From Algoriphagus kandeliae (lineage in GTDB: Bacteria > Bacteroidota > Bacteroidia > Cytophagales > Cyclobacteriaceae), in contig NZ_SPSB01000002.1 in assembly GCF_004571135.1 (NCBI RefSeq), positions 186,001 to 250,000 of the forward strand: a stretch of DNA of 64,000 nt, written 5' to 3'. The translations under genes and the position numbers were made by a program. How positions within the stretch are numbered: position 1 is the first letter of the stretch; each line of letters begins with the position of its first letter. Below are positions 34,696 through 44,058 of this stretch, piece by piece. A model generated the notes under the pieces. That model saw only the letters and a list, made by a program, of their open reading frames with translations, did not search any database and was not told the origin of the DNA.

Positions 34696-36216
34696 TTAAT
34701 TTACCTCGATTACAAATCGAGCATATCTGGTCATTGGATGAATCCCAGAATCTTTTACTTCAGCAATCACATGTAAGAATCCTTTGGACTGTCCATCCAA
34801 CTGTACTTGCACTTGATTTCCTTGAGAGGAAAGCTTTGTCTCTCCACTATAAGTTCCTACCTCCTTGTATATCCAGAATTTAGTTTCCAAGCTATCTCCA
34901 TCCGGGTCGGAAGTTTCCACCTCTAAGGTCAATACCTCACCGGGCCGACTTTGAATTCGGTTGGAACCTTTCGGCAAAACCACCGGTGGGTGATTAGCTT
35001 CGGCAAAATCCTTCACGCACCAATCTGCTCGAGCCGCAAAATCCTCCTGAATTGCCTCAATCCATCGAATCTGAGGATAAGTAGCATCAAGAGTATCGGT
35101 AAAAGGATTGTAATCCAAAACACCAGCTCCATCTTCCCAGCGATTTGGTTGATCGACAGATTGAACCAACCGGCCTCCCCAACCTCCCCATTCGGGATGA
35201 TTAAGATTGTCCAAACCCACGCCTATTAAATGTAAGTACGCAGGAGAATCCCCTTCAGAAATAAAATCATAGATGCCAAAAGTACCCCATTGAGCATTTT
35301 CAAGCCGGGTAGGATCTCCATGAATATGCTCATCATCACCTTCCTGCTTTTGACCATCTCCATAACTGTAATATTTCTTAAGCAGAGGGCCATGATTATT
35401 GATGATTTCATTTCCCATAAAATCCCCTTCAAACAAATAATGCTGTGACTCAGGAACTACACGTTTCCAAGGGTAGGCAAAGCACCAAAACTGACTGGAA
35501 TTGTAATAAATTCGAATGTCCGGCCAATTGGGAGCAATGTATTTTCGATAGGTAGCGTCCTGATCCAGGATTGCATAAATGATAGCCTTGTCCACTACTT
35601 TTTGATATACCGATTCCCATTCTGCGGTTCCTTTGTACTCGTCCTCAATGGATTTTAAAGCTCTTGCAATCGTATTCGTACCACCCCAAACCTGAAGGTA
35701 AATAGGCTCCATATCATCATCTAAGAGCTTTTCTTTGATATAATCGGAACCCGGAGTATCCTTTTCCATTTCCCCTTCGAAATCAATATTCCCAACCCGA
35801 ACTAGATTTCTTAAATGAACAGCAGTTGGAAAGCCCTCCGCATGCTGACTTAATTTGGGATATACCTCCTCATAGGCATCCAAAAGCGGATTCATCCATT
35901 CGGTACCTGGCCATCTCAAATCCGGAATTGCCCCATACATACGCTTTGTCATTTCCATTTCAGAGGTGAATAAAGTCCCCTTTCCATCCCCTTTGTAATG
36001 CCACATAGAGGAAGAATAAATCAAACCCTCAATTCTGAATTCATTAGCATACAGAAGCATGCGGATAAATGAATCCACATCATCAATCTCTCCATCTGTC
36101 GTGACAATGGTTCTGGGTTTTGTTTTTTGCTCAGAAACAGGTTCCGAAATTGTCTCGGGTTTAGGTTGACAAGAAAGAACTAATAATAGAGCGAAAAAGA
36201 AGAGAAGATATTTCAT
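34696..36216 (-). CDS. DUF1593 nucleoside-hydrolase-like lipoprotein
   Basis: From ATG 36216 (complement) the protein has 506 residues. MKYLLFFFALLLVLSC is a lipoprotein signal with Cys16, so the longer frame to 36384 is not used. The N-terminal domain (about 35-330) has RTIVTTDGEIDDVDSFIRM, an aspartate cluster as in inosine-uridine nucleoside hydrolases, and GLIYSSSMWHYKG, typical of DUF1593. The C-terminal beta-sandwich (about 410-506) has SDPDGDSLETKFW. Members are found in polysaccharide-use contexts in Bacteroidota; the substrate is unknown. The gene is transcribed alone and diverges from the DUF6090 gene. Confidence 0.85.
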   Translation of the reverse strand: MKYLLFFFALLLVLSCQPKPETISEPVSEQKTKPRTIVTTDGEIDDVDSFIRMLLYANEFRIEGLIYSSSMWHYKGDGKGTLFTSEMEMTKRMYGAIPDLRWPGTEWMNPLLDAYEEVYPKLSQHAEGFPTAVHLRNLVRVGNIDFEGEMEKDTPGSDYIKEKLLDDDMEPIYLQVWGGTNTIARALKSIEDEYKGTAEWESVYQKVVDKAIIYAILDQDATYRKYIAPNWPDIRIYYNSSQFWCFAYPWKRVVPESQHYLFEGDFMGNEIINNHGPLLKKYYSYGDGQKQEGDDEHIHGDPTRLENAQWGTFGIYDFISEGDSPAYLHLIGVGLDNLNHPEWGGWGGRLVQSVDQPNRWEDGAGVLDYNPFTDTLDATYPQIRWIEAIQEDFAARADWCVKDFAEANHPPVVLPKGSNRIQSRPGEVLTLEVETSDPDGDSLETKFWIYKEVGTYSGETKLSSQGNQVQVQLDGQSKGFLHVIAEVKDSGIHPMTRYARFVIEVN

Positions 36217-36393
36217 AGGCTTGGTTGTAAAGCCTTCAAAATAGTAAAATGACAGGAAACTCCCATTTTGTAATATCTTCTTATTGAATGACATTCTGAT
36301 AAATAAGCCATGGATCTTAAAAATCAAAGCCGAATATAAGTCACTGATTTTCAAATAATTTTTTAAATTACATCTAACCGGCAAGCATTTTTT

Positions 36394-37212
36394 ATGATTG
36401 AATTTCTCCGAAGAATTAGACAGAATCTGATTTCCGAAAATAAAATCGGCAGGTACTTGAAATATGCTGTTGGGGAAATATTACTCGTTGTAATCGGAAT
36501 TTTGATCGCTCTCTCCATAAACAACTGGAATACCAACCGATCCACCCAAAAAGAGACACTCAACTATTTGAGTAACTTAATTAATGACCTGAATAATGAC
36601 ATCTCTTCCTTTGATGGAAATACCAATTTCAATAAAACGAGACTAAAGGGAATCTTTTATTTATTAGAGCAGGCAGGATTAAACACCCAACGATTTACAG
36701 AGATGGATTGGGTGGATGTTTCGAAAAATGATCCCCAAAACCGACTTTGGCAAGGGGCTTTCCCGGATACTTTAAATAGGGATTTTATAAATCTCTCCTT
36801 CCAATTATTGGGTCGCGGATTTGGCGGGGTTTCCTTAAACAAATCAGTAATCAACGAACTCTATTCCACCGGCTCCTTCTCCCATATCAAAAACACCAAC
36901 CTAAAGACTAAGATTGGGAATTATTATAGCTATTTAGCTCAAAGGCTTGAAGGTTATGCCATTGAGGAACATGAAGAATGGGCAAACGAAACCACTCGCT
37001 TTTTTCGTGACAAATACGGAATTTTTACCCTTGATGTCTCTGATTTAGAAGACCCTATTGGAATAATCAAAGAGAAAAAAGATGCAGAGCATCATCTACG
37101 GTACCTAGCTTTAGAAGTGAATTATCATTGTGTTTGGGCACAGCAAGCCAAAAAAATGGCATTAGATCTAATCCAACTAATCGAAGAAGAACAAAAGCTT
37201 TTGAGGAATTGA
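36394..37212 (+). CDS. DUF6090 family membrane-anchored protein
   Basis: The 272-residue protein has the hallmark N-terminus of a Bacteroidota family: an amphipathic FLRRIRQNLISENKIGRYLK segment, then one TM helix EILLVVIGILIALSINNWN (about 29-48), then a long helical periplasmic body. Such genes occur in many copies per Bacteroidota genome and have no assigned function. The gene stands alone here; the start ATG lies next to the upstream AT-rich region shared with the DUF1593 gene. Confidence 0.85.
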   Translation: MIEFLRRIRQNLISENKIGRYLKYAVGEILLVVIGILIALSINNWNTNRSTQKETLNYLSNLINDLNNDISSFDGNTNFNKTRLKGIFYLLEQAGLNTQRFTEMDWVDVSKNDPQNRLWQGAFPDTLNRDFINLSFQLLGRGFGGVSLNKSVINELYSTGSFSHIKNTNLKTKIGNYYSYLAQRLEGYAIEEHEEWANETTRFFRDKYGIFTLDVSDLEDPIGIIKEKKDAEHHLRYLALEVNYHCVWAQQAKKMALDLIQLIEEEQKLLRN

Positions 37213-37303
37213 TTAATTCTTTCCTACCAACTGCTCTGGAAAAAGAACTATTTAAACTACCCTCAATGATCAACCTGATTCTTAATCTTTAACCAAAAAC
37301 AAA

Positions 37304-38035
37304 ATGCAGAAATACAAAAACTTACATAAGTGGATGATTATCCCCATGCTGTTTATGCAGTTTGGGATTTTTAGAGACTATTGGGGAGATTTTTCGGAAA
37401 ATGCCTGGTCTGTTCATGTTCACTACTGGACTGGGACAATTTGGTACCTCTATTTGATTATTCAACCCTACTATGCCACGCATGGACAGTTAGAAAAGCA
37501 TAGGACAAATGGTATCATTGGAATGTTTTTAGCCGGAGGCGTCTGTATTACTGCTTTTAGCATGATGTATCGGGATATCGCAACTACCCAAAGAGCTACA
37601 GAAATGCCCGATCTGTTTGGCCCTTTTGAGCCCTGGTTTTTCTTCGGAGTTGCTGCTGTGGAAATTCCAATGATCATAGCCTTCGGATATGCAGTTATTA
37701 AAAGCATACTCCAAAGAAAAAATCTAGAAGATCATGCTTGGTGGTTGATTTCAACGGTATTTATTATCATGATGCCAGCCTTGGCACGCGGAATTCAAAA
37801 TGTATATGTTGGGATGAACATAGACGATTGGCCGAATATCGACATCATGGGACCTGTTTATTTCGCACAAGCTCTCATTATAGGTTTGACTCTAGTGACA
37901 GCTTGGAAGTATAAAAAGTTGAAGCATCCCGGTACCTACCTAGCAGTAGGAATTAATATTTACACCTGCTTTTTGGAACCTCTTGGACGATCAGAAACGG
38001 TACAACATCTATTGAAAACTCTTATAAAGGGTTAA
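37304..38035 (+). CDS. Seven-helix membrane protein, DUF2306-like
   Basis: The 243-residue protein has about seven TM helices. His residues are at helix edges (HVHYWTGTIWY near 38; HAWWLISTVF near 145), and IAFG and WPNIDIMGPVYFAQ appear later. The arrangement of an HW/HY pair and a DxAWWxI motif is reminiscent of DUF2306-type membrane proteins, possibly heme-binding; this is a pattern judgement. Function is unknown and no operon partner is seen. Confidence 0.6.
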   Translation: MQKYKNLHKWMIIPMLFMQFGIFRDYWGDFSENAWSVHVHYWTGTIWYLYLIIQPYYATHGQLEKHRTNGIIGMFLAGGVCITAFSMMYRDIATTQRATEMPDLFGPFEPWFFFGVAAVEIPMIIAFGYAVIKSILQRKNLEDHAWWLISTVFIIMMPALARGIQNVYVGMNIDDWPNIDIMGPVYFAQALIIGLTLVTAWKYKKLKHPGTYLAVGINIYTCFLEPLGRSETVQHLLKTLIKG

Positions 38036-38042
38036 TCAATTA

Positions 38043-38082
38043 CTGAAAATCCTCCTCAGGCCGAGAAGTTTTCAGCTTTTTC
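38043..38082 (+). terminator. Possible rho-independent terminator
   Basis: A 7-bp stem (CTGAAAA at 38043-38049 with TTTTCAG at 38069-38075) with a 19-base loop is followed by a CTTTTT run. It lies 8 bp after the stop of the 37304-38035 gene. The stem is short and AT-rich, so the call is tentative. Confidence 0.4.
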
Positions 38083-38142
38083 CTCACCAAAAAATATTTT
38101 TATCTTTCTATCATTGATGCAATTTACTTCTCTCACACACCT

Positions 38143-39060
38143 ATGAACTTACCCAAAATAACAATTTTAGCTGCCTTACTTTCATTTGCAGCATTTGCAC
38201 AAGCTCAAGATGGAACCATATATCCGCTCGAAGCTCCCGCTGAACCAAATGCCATCTTGCTTGGAACCGGCGGTGTTGAAGATCAACCTTCTCCTGAAAC
38301 TTGGTTTCGCCAATGGGGAGATCCCATGGCACGAAATATTTCAACTGCTACCTTGACGCCATTTTTACCTGAACCAGGTACCGCAAATGGAGCCGCAGTA
38401 ATAGTCGCACCAGGTGGAGGTTTCCGATGGCTATCCATGGGAAATGAAGGATGGGAAGTTGCGGAGGCTTTGGCAAAGCAGGGAATTGCCGCATTTGTGC
38501 TAAAATACCGCCTTCACCCGACACCTGAATCCCTTGATGATTTCTCGGCTTGGATGAATCGCCCTCGACCAGCCCCTTCAGAAAACTCTCAAGGAAATTC
38601 CAGCAATAATCTTTTACAAGTGGACCTTTCCAACCAGCTTGAGGATGCCGAAGCTGCTTATGCTCTTATTCTTGAACGAGCCGAAGAATGGGGAGTCGAC
38701 ACTAAAAGAATAGGAATGATCGGGTTCTCAGCAGGAGCCGGCCTTACCATGCATGCTACTCTCCATTCCAAAACCATGGACTTAGCCTTTATTGGTCCAA
38801 TCTATGGAGGAATGGGACCTGTAGAAGTTCCAAAAGAGGCCCCTCCCATGTTCAACGTTATCGCTACCGATGACTTCCTCTTTAGGGGGCAGTTCGGCAT
38901 AATAGATTCTTGGTATAAAGCAGGAATCCCTGTTGAGTTTCATCTCTACCAAAACGGCGGTCATGGATTCGGTCTTGGAAACCCTAACCGGACTAGTAAT
39001 CGTTGGTTTGATGCCTTTATCCACTGGCTAGATGTCAATAAATTTCTTGCTACTAAATAG
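38143..39060 (+). CDS. Secreted alpha/beta hydrolase (BD-FAE/acetyl-esterase type)
   Basis: The 305-residue protein has a signal peptide of about 22 residues (ending FAQAQ). Esterase motifs are IVAPGGGFRWLSMG (oxyanion HGGG-like position as PGGG), nucleophile elbow GFSAGA near 192, and a C-terminal GGHGFGLG histidine. It resembles acetyl-xylan/feruloyl esterase-like hydrolases of Bacteroidota polysaccharide utilisation. Its substrate is unknown. It is monocistronic here. Confidence 0.82.
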   Translation: MNLPKITILAALLSFAAFAQAQDGTIYPLEAPAEPNAILLGTGGVEDQPSPETWFRQWGDPMARNISTATLTPFLPEPGTANGAAVIVAPGGGFRWLSMGNEGWEVAEALAKQGIAAFVLKYRLHPTPESLDDFSAWMNRPRPAPSENSQGNSSNNLLQVDLSNQLEDAEAAYALILERAEEWGVDTKRIGMIGFSAGAGLTMHATLHSKTMDLAFIGPIYGGMGPVEVPKEAPPMFNVIATDDFLFRGQFGIIDSWYKAGIPVEFHLYQNGGHGFGLGNPNRTSNRWFDAFIHWLDVNKFLATK

Positions 39061-39137
39061 GGACAAATTCAGGAAAACCTTCGTTTTGCTTCCTTTCGAT
39101 AATTTCCTATACTTTTGGAAAAAGAAGAAAGTAAACA

Positions 39138-40439
39138 ATGAGAAAGATTTTTCTGCTGTTTTTAGGTTTGGCTATTGCCTCCTGTACTAGCGAAACCGAA
39201 AAAATAGAAGCCTCCGAAAACCCAATTTCCCAACATTTAGATGCCTATTTCACGGCATTAACCGACCTCAAGGAGTTCAATGGGGTAATACTAGCCTTCA
39301 AAAATGATAGCCTTATTTTAGACAAGGCCTATAACCTATTTCCAAATCCTAATAGCAGTACCTATGTGAGTACTGAAAGTCAATTTGATATTCATTCGGT
39401 AGCCAAACTGATGACTCACTACCTTATTGTCAAACTGGAAGAAGAAGGCAGACTATCAGAAGAGGATCCGATCAATCGCTTTTTTCCTGATTTTCCAAAA
39501 GGAGATCAGATCACGGTCAAAATGCTATTAGACCACTCCTCCGGCTTGCCTAGAGAACTTCTAGATTTGGAAGGGAATGAGTTTGATTTAGAGCCTAGTG
39601 AAATTGTAGCACTTGCCAAAAAGCAACCCTTACTTTTTGAGCCTGGCGAAGATGCCCAATATTCGAATGTTGGTTATGAATTACTTTATGAAGTCATTTC
39701 ACAGATTTACGGCAAGCCTTTCTCTCAATGTGTTGTGGATGAAATCTTCGTCCCTTTAAAAATGGATCACAGTGGGGCTCATTTTTATACCAATAACAAG
39801 CGCTTAGAAAACCCAGCAAAAAATCATGTACTACAGGACACTTCTCTTGTTCAAGTTCCGAATATTCTGGAGGATGAATTTAAAACAGCACGTTTTTATT
39901 CGACTGCTGCAGATTTGGACAGATTCCTAAAAGCTCTAGAGAAAGAACCTTATGCTTCAGTTTTAAAAAATGAAGCAGGTGTCATTGCAAAAGACGGTGG
40001 ATCGAAAGGAATCCGGGCTCAGGTCTATACTGATTTAGAAAAAGACTTTCGCTTTGTCCTTTTGGCTAATTATGATGAAATGCCTTTTTTCAAAACCATT
40101 GAAGATGTCAGTAAAATCCTTGATTCTGAATTGGTAGAAATTCCTAAGGAACTTAACCGTGTTGCAATAGAAGTGGAGCCAGATATTCTGGAGCAATATG
40201 TTGGCTCTTATTCCTTCGCTGATTTTGATGGATTGATATTGCGAGTAGAAATGGAGGAAAATGGAATAGCGGTTTTTCAGGATAATGAAAAAATCGGATT
40301 TCTTATGGCAGAATCTCCTACCGTCTTTTTTGAAAACCCAAAGGAGCCAGAATCTTTTGAGTTTATCCCAAATGAGGAAGGATCATACGATGTCATGATG
40401 GGTTGGAAGGGTATTTCAGTGAAAGGAAAGCGGCTTTAA
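39138..40439 (+). CDS. Serine hydrolase, class C beta-lactamase-like lipoprotein
   Basis: The 433-residue protein has a lipoprotein signal ending AIASC (Cys about 16). Class C beta-lactamase/PBP-fold motifs are SVAK (S-x-x-K) near residue 84, YSN in QYSNVGYELLYE near 174, and a KDGG segment in the position of the KTG box near 285. A C-terminal beta-rich extension (about 335-433) resembles the DUF3471-type tail of many such esterases. The likely role is as an extracytoplasmic esterase or D-aminopeptidase rather than true beta-lactam resistance. Confidence 0.82.
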   Translation: MRKIFLLFLGLAIASCTSETEKIEASENPISQHLDAYFTALTDLKEFNGVILAFKNDSLILDKAYNLFPNPNSSTYVSTESQFDIHSVAKLMTHYLIVKLEEEGRLSEEDPINRFFPDFPKGDQITVKMLLDHSSGLPRELLDLEGNEFDLEPSEIVALAKKQPLLFEPGEDAQYSNVGYELLYEVISQIYGKPFSQCVVDEIFVPLKMDHSGAHFYTNNKRLENPAKNHVLQDTSLVQVPNILEDEFKTARFYSTAADLDRFLKALEKEPYASVLKNEAGVIAKDGGSKGIRAQVYTDLEKDFRFVLLANYDEMPFFKTIEDVSKILDSELVEIPKELNRVAIEVEPDILEQYVGSYSFADFDGLILRVEMEENGIAVFQDNEKIGFLMAESPTVFFENPKEPESFEFIPNEEGSYDVMMGWKGISVKGKRL

Positions 40440-40599
40440 AACAAGCTTCCAACCCTCGCTTTATTGCACTTAAAATGCTAACTTAATAGAAGTTAAATCA
40501 GGGAAATCAAGAGGAGATTTTCCAAAAATCATGCACTCAAGAATGATCAAAAACGTTTTCTTAAATGAGGAAACGAATGAATAACAAAAATTTAAAATC

Positions 40600-40860
40600 A
40601 TGAGCATTTTATCAGACAATGTAATTCCGGGTAAACAAGGGAAAGTATTTGAAACAAATGCGAAGGAAGCAAAGGATTTAGAGCAAATCCGCAGCAAATT
40701 ATTAGCTATGGAGGGGATTCACGAAGTCACTCTAAATCAAGATAAATTCCCGAAAGAGTTTACTGTACAAACATCCCAAATGGTTCCTATCAAAGACATC
40801 GAACAAGCCGTAATTTCTCAAGGCTTTCATGCGGTGCCAAAAGGAATGATTGAATTGTAA
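40600..40860 (+). CDS. HMA-fold protein lacking the CxxC metal site
   Basis: The 86-residue protein looks like a heavy-metal-associated (ferredoxin-like) fold: IRSKLLAMEGIHEVTLN, then PKEFTVQTSQMVPIKDIEQA and VISQGFHAVPKG. These match the beta-alpha-beta pattern with the usual GV-x-V and Y/F-x-x-GF positions, but the CxxC loop is absent and the protein contains no Cys. Metal carriage is thus unlikely. Context gives no further clue: it lies between a lactamase-like gene and a GH13 gene on the same strand. Confidence 0.65.
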   Translation: MSILSDNVIPGKQGKVFETNAKEAKDLEQIRSKLLAMEGIHEVTLNQDKFPKEFTVQTSQMVPIKDIEQAVISQGFHAVPKGMIEL

Positions 40861-40916
40861 ACTCAAAACTCTTTTTAAATAAAACCCATTGAGGAAAGCC
40901 CTCAAATAAAAATCCA

Positions 40917-42647
40917 ATGAAGAAATTTCTTTGGCAGCTTCTAATTGCCCTTTTGGTAGTTGGCTGCACTCAAGCCCCTATTAAAGAGGAAGCTAAACCT
41001 TTAGAAGAAGCCACTTGGTGGAAGGAAGGAGTTCTTTATCAAATTTATCCACAAAGCTTCAAGGATACGGATGGAGATGGATTTGGAGATTTAAATGGGG
41101 TAATTGAAAAACTAGACTACATCCAAAGCCTAGGCGTAACAATGGTTTGGATGAATCCCTTTTTTGATTCTCCGCTTGTGGACAATGGTTACGATGTGAG
41201 TGATTACCGAGCCATTCTTCCTCGCTATGGAACGATGGAAGATTTTGAGCGAATGCTCGATGGAATGCATGAGCGCGGGATCAAATTTGTCCTGGATGTA
41301 GTGGTAAATCACAGTAGCAATCAGCACGAATGGTTCCTACAATCTAGAAGTTCGAGAGACAACCCTTATCGGGATTATTATCATTGGTGGCCAGCAGAAA
41401 AAGGCGAGCCTCCTTATCGCCATAGTCTTTTTGATCCCGGAGGAGCATGGGAATATGATTCCCTAACAAACGCTTATTACCTCCACACTTTCGCCGAAGA
41501 ACAGCCTGACCTGAATTGGGAAAACCCCAAAGTCCGTCAGGAGGTCTATGATATCATGAAGTTTTGGGCCGAAAAAGGAGTCGATGGATTCCGGATGGAT
41601 GCCTTTCAATTTGCTAGTAAGGATACAACCTGGCCGGAGTTTCCCGAAGGACATGAAAAAGATTTCATCAAATGGTATGGAATGCGTCCTCAATTACATG
41701 AATACCTGAAAGAAATGAATCGGGAGGTAATTGAGAAATACGATGTCTTTGCTGTGGCAGAAGGAGCTGGAAGTACTTTCCAAGATGCCCATGATTTGGT
41801 GGATGCTGAGCGGAAAGAGTTACAAATGGCTTATCACTTTGAATCGGTGGATATGTCACGAACACCTGAAGGTTATACCTTATCACAGTTTAAAGATGTA
41901 TTCAGTCGATGGGATAGTGCCTTCTCAAAAAAAGGTTGGATTGCCATTTTCCTTTCCAACCATGACAATTCCCGGTTAGTGAATCGCTTTGGAAACCCAA
42001 GTCCTGAATTCCGTACTCCTTCCACGCAAATGTTAAATACCTTCCTCTTGAGTATGCGTGGGACACCTTACACGTACTATGGGGATGAAATTGGGATGAC
42101 CAATATCGACATGCCAAACATTGAAGAATATGTGGATGTGGAGGCTATCGGCAAATACAAAACCGCAGTGGCAAATGGTGAGGATTTAGCGGAATTCATG
42201 AAAGTATTGAATTACAGTTCCCGTGAAAACGGCCGTACGCCCATGCAATGGGATGATTCGGAGAATGCAGGTTTTACGACCGGAACCCCTTGGAAAAGGG
42301 TGAATGAAAACTACAAAGAAATCAATGTAGCCTCTCAAGACTCAGACCCTAACAGCATCTTGAACCATTTCAGAAAAATGACCAAAGTGAGGAAAGATAA
42401 TCCTGTTTTGGTCTATGGAGATTATGAATTGATCCAAAAGGAGCATCCGGATATTTATGCTTATTCCAGAACCTTGGGTGAAGAAAAAATGCTTGTATTA
42501 CTGAATTTTTCTAATCAAAATTCATCCATTGATCTTCCGGAAATTGAGGGGGTAGAAACAGTCATTGATAATTACAAGGACTACACAAGAGATGGGGCAG
42601 CGTTTGTTTTGAAACCTTATCAGGCTGTGATTTTGAAAATGAAATAA
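40917..42647 (+). CDS. GH13 family alpha-glucosidase/amylase lipoprotein
   Basis: The 576-residue protein has a lipoprotein signal ending LLVVGC (Cys17), then a GH13 catalytic barrel: VLDVVVNHSS (region I), GFRMDAF (nucleophile Asp), AVAEGAG (acid/base Glu) and FLSNHDNSR (transition-state Asp). The B-domain and NGRTPMQWDD resemble oligo-1,6-glucosidase/alpha-glucosidase/trehalose-synthase-like enzymes (subfamily GH13_23/31 area), and a C-terminal beta domain closes it. It probably degrades short alpha-glucans at the periplasmic or cell surface. It converges on the polymerase gene with a 4-bp gap. Confidence 0.88.
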   Translation: MKKFLWQLLIALLVVGCTQAPIKEEAKPLEEATWWKEGVLYQIYPQSFKDTDGDGFGDLNGVIEKLDYIQSLGVTMVWMNPFFDSPLVDNGYDVSDYRAILPRYGTMEDFERMLDGMHERGIKFVLDVVVNHSSNQHEWFLQSRSSRDNPYRDYYHWWPAEKGEPPYRHSLFDPGGAWEYDSLTNAYYLHTFAEEQPDLNWENPKVRQEVYDIMKFWAEKGVDGFRMDAFQFASKDTTWPEFPEGHEKDFIKWYGMRPQLHEYLKEMNREVIEKYDVFAVAEGAGSTFQDAHDLVDAERKELQMAYHFESVDMSRTPEGYTLSQFKDVFSRWDSAFSKKGWIAIFLSNHDNSRLVNRFGNPSPEFRTPSTQMLNTFLLSMRGTPYTYYGDEIGMTNIDMPNIEEYVDVEAIGKYKTAVANGEDLAEFMKVLNYSSRENGRTPMQWDDSENAGFTTGTPWKRVNENYKEINVASQDSDPNSILNHFRKMTKVRKDNPVLVYGDYELIQKEHPDIYAYSRTLGEEKMLVLLNFSNQNSSIDLPEIEGVETVIDNYKDYTRDGAAFVLKPYQAVILKMK

Positions 42648-42651
42648 GAGT

Positions 42652-44058
42652 CTATCCAACTTGGAGTTTCATCCGATTGGAGGTGAGGGCATTGTATTCT
42701 CTTACGCTGAAACCAATCATCCACCAAGTCAACCAAGCTACATAGGTGTACATTTCTGCATTTGCTGTGAAAAGGGGCAACAAAAGACCTACTTTGGTTA
42801 CGGCTCCCACAAATGCAATCCTGGCGGTCATGGTGTCATTCGTTTGGTAAAAAACTCGCAGACTCAAAACTACACCCGTGGCCAGAGTCAATGGGTATAA
42901 AAACATCCCAAGCCAGCCCAATTGAACTCCATAAATCAAGAACTGATTTTCTCCACCTACTCGTAAATCATCTGTCACGCTTCCCACATTTCCGCTCATT
43001 GCCAGGCCTATCCCAAAAGGATTGGCTAGCATGGAATCTAAGGCAAGAAGCCATTCAACCACGTGACCGATACTAGAACTGTTTTCAAAGGTCAGCGTAT
43101 CGACGACGAAAAAGTAAAAATCCTCTGAGGCGAAAAAGACCACATAAAGTCCAAAACCAAGCAAACTTAGAAATCCCAAACCGATCAATTTATATAATCG
43201 GAAGACCAAAGCGATGAAAAAGATCATGACGAAAAAGGCTCCAAAAGCAGCACGGGAAGCAGAGAAAACCAAACTCCCAAGCGAACAAGCCATCACTAAC
43301 AAATAGAACCAATTCGTTTCTTTTTTATTGGTCAAAAACCAGATTAATCCCGCGGCAAATCCCATCAAAACCGAACTGGCCATTTCCAAAGGGTCTGAAA
43401 AAAAGCTGGCTAATCGCTTTGTGACTGCCTGAGTTTCGAAAGTCCAAGTCAAGCCAAAATTACCGGTTGGATCAATATCATTTATTGCCTGATTGTATAA
43501 GGCGTATCCCGTAAACTGCTGTAAATGGGCATTTAGAAGGAAATTTTCCACCAAGTTCACGAAGAAAGCAGCAATCGCCACGATGAAAATGATCTGAAAT
43601 AAACGTCTGATTTCCATTGCGTCAAACCGGGTATTTCTCCCTAAAAAATACACCATACCCGGAATGAGCATAGTCTTAAAATAAAGGAGCTTATTCATAA
43701 ACGAGGCTTCTCCTAAAGGCAGAAATAGGTATACAAAAGCTAAAGCAAGAAAGCCCAAAAAAAGCCAATCTGTGGAAAGAAGCCGAATAGGGTATTGGGC
43801 TGGCTTTCGCTGATACAATACAAAAACCAATACCGCTATGATAACTACCAATTCCTTTAGAATCTGAAATATTGCCACCGCTTCAGTAGAACGGGTAACC
43901 AAATAAACGACACTAAGCGTAGTGATATAAAATGGTAAAAACCCTGCCAGAAAATAGATGAAATAATTCCACTTTCCTTTGAAAAGCATCTCTTGCAAAA
44001 CCCAAAGAAATCCGGCCCCAATAGCCAATGCCATCAAAATGAAAAAAATCAAGGCCAT
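42652..44058 (-). CDS. O-antigen ligase/polymerase-like membrane protein (Wzy-like)
   Basis: The 468-residue protein has about 11-12 TM helices and a large loop in the second half (about 310-380) containing GLAMSGNVGS and VTDDLRVGGENQFL. This is the Wzy_C/O-antigen-ligase arrangement. It probably polymerises the exopolysaccharide repeat units in the inner membrane. The start overlaps the end of the upstream GT2 gene by 10 bp, so it is the last gene of the EPS operon. Confidence 0.75.
   Translation of the reverse strand: MALIFFILMALAIGAGFLWVLQEMLFKGKWNYFIYFLAGFLPFYITTLSVVYLVTRSTEAVAIFQILKELVVIIAVLVFVLYQRKPAQYPIRLLSTDWLFLGFLALAFVYLFLPLGEASFMNKLLYFKTMLIPGMVYFLGRNTRFDAMEIRRLFQIIFIVAIAAFFVNLVENFLLNAHLQQFTGYALYNQAINDIDPTGNFGLTWTFETQAVTKRLASFFSDPLEMASSVLMGFAAGLIWFLTNKKETNWFYLLVMACSLGSLVFSASRAAFGAFFVMIFFIALVFRLYKLIGLGFLSLLGFGLYVVFFASEDFYFFVVDTLTFENSSSIGHVVEWLLALDSMLANPFGIGLAMSGNVGSVTDDLRVGGENQFLIYGVQLGWLGMFLYPLTLATGVVLSLRVFYQTNDTMTARIAFVGAVTKVGLLLPLFTANAEMYTYVAWLTWWMIGFSVREYNALTSNRMKLQVG

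Noticed and set aside
39138..40439. Antibiotic-resistance beta-lactamase
   Set aside because: The S-x-x-K and Y-x-N motifs are shared with esterases and peptidases, and the DUF3471-like tail points to that group instead.
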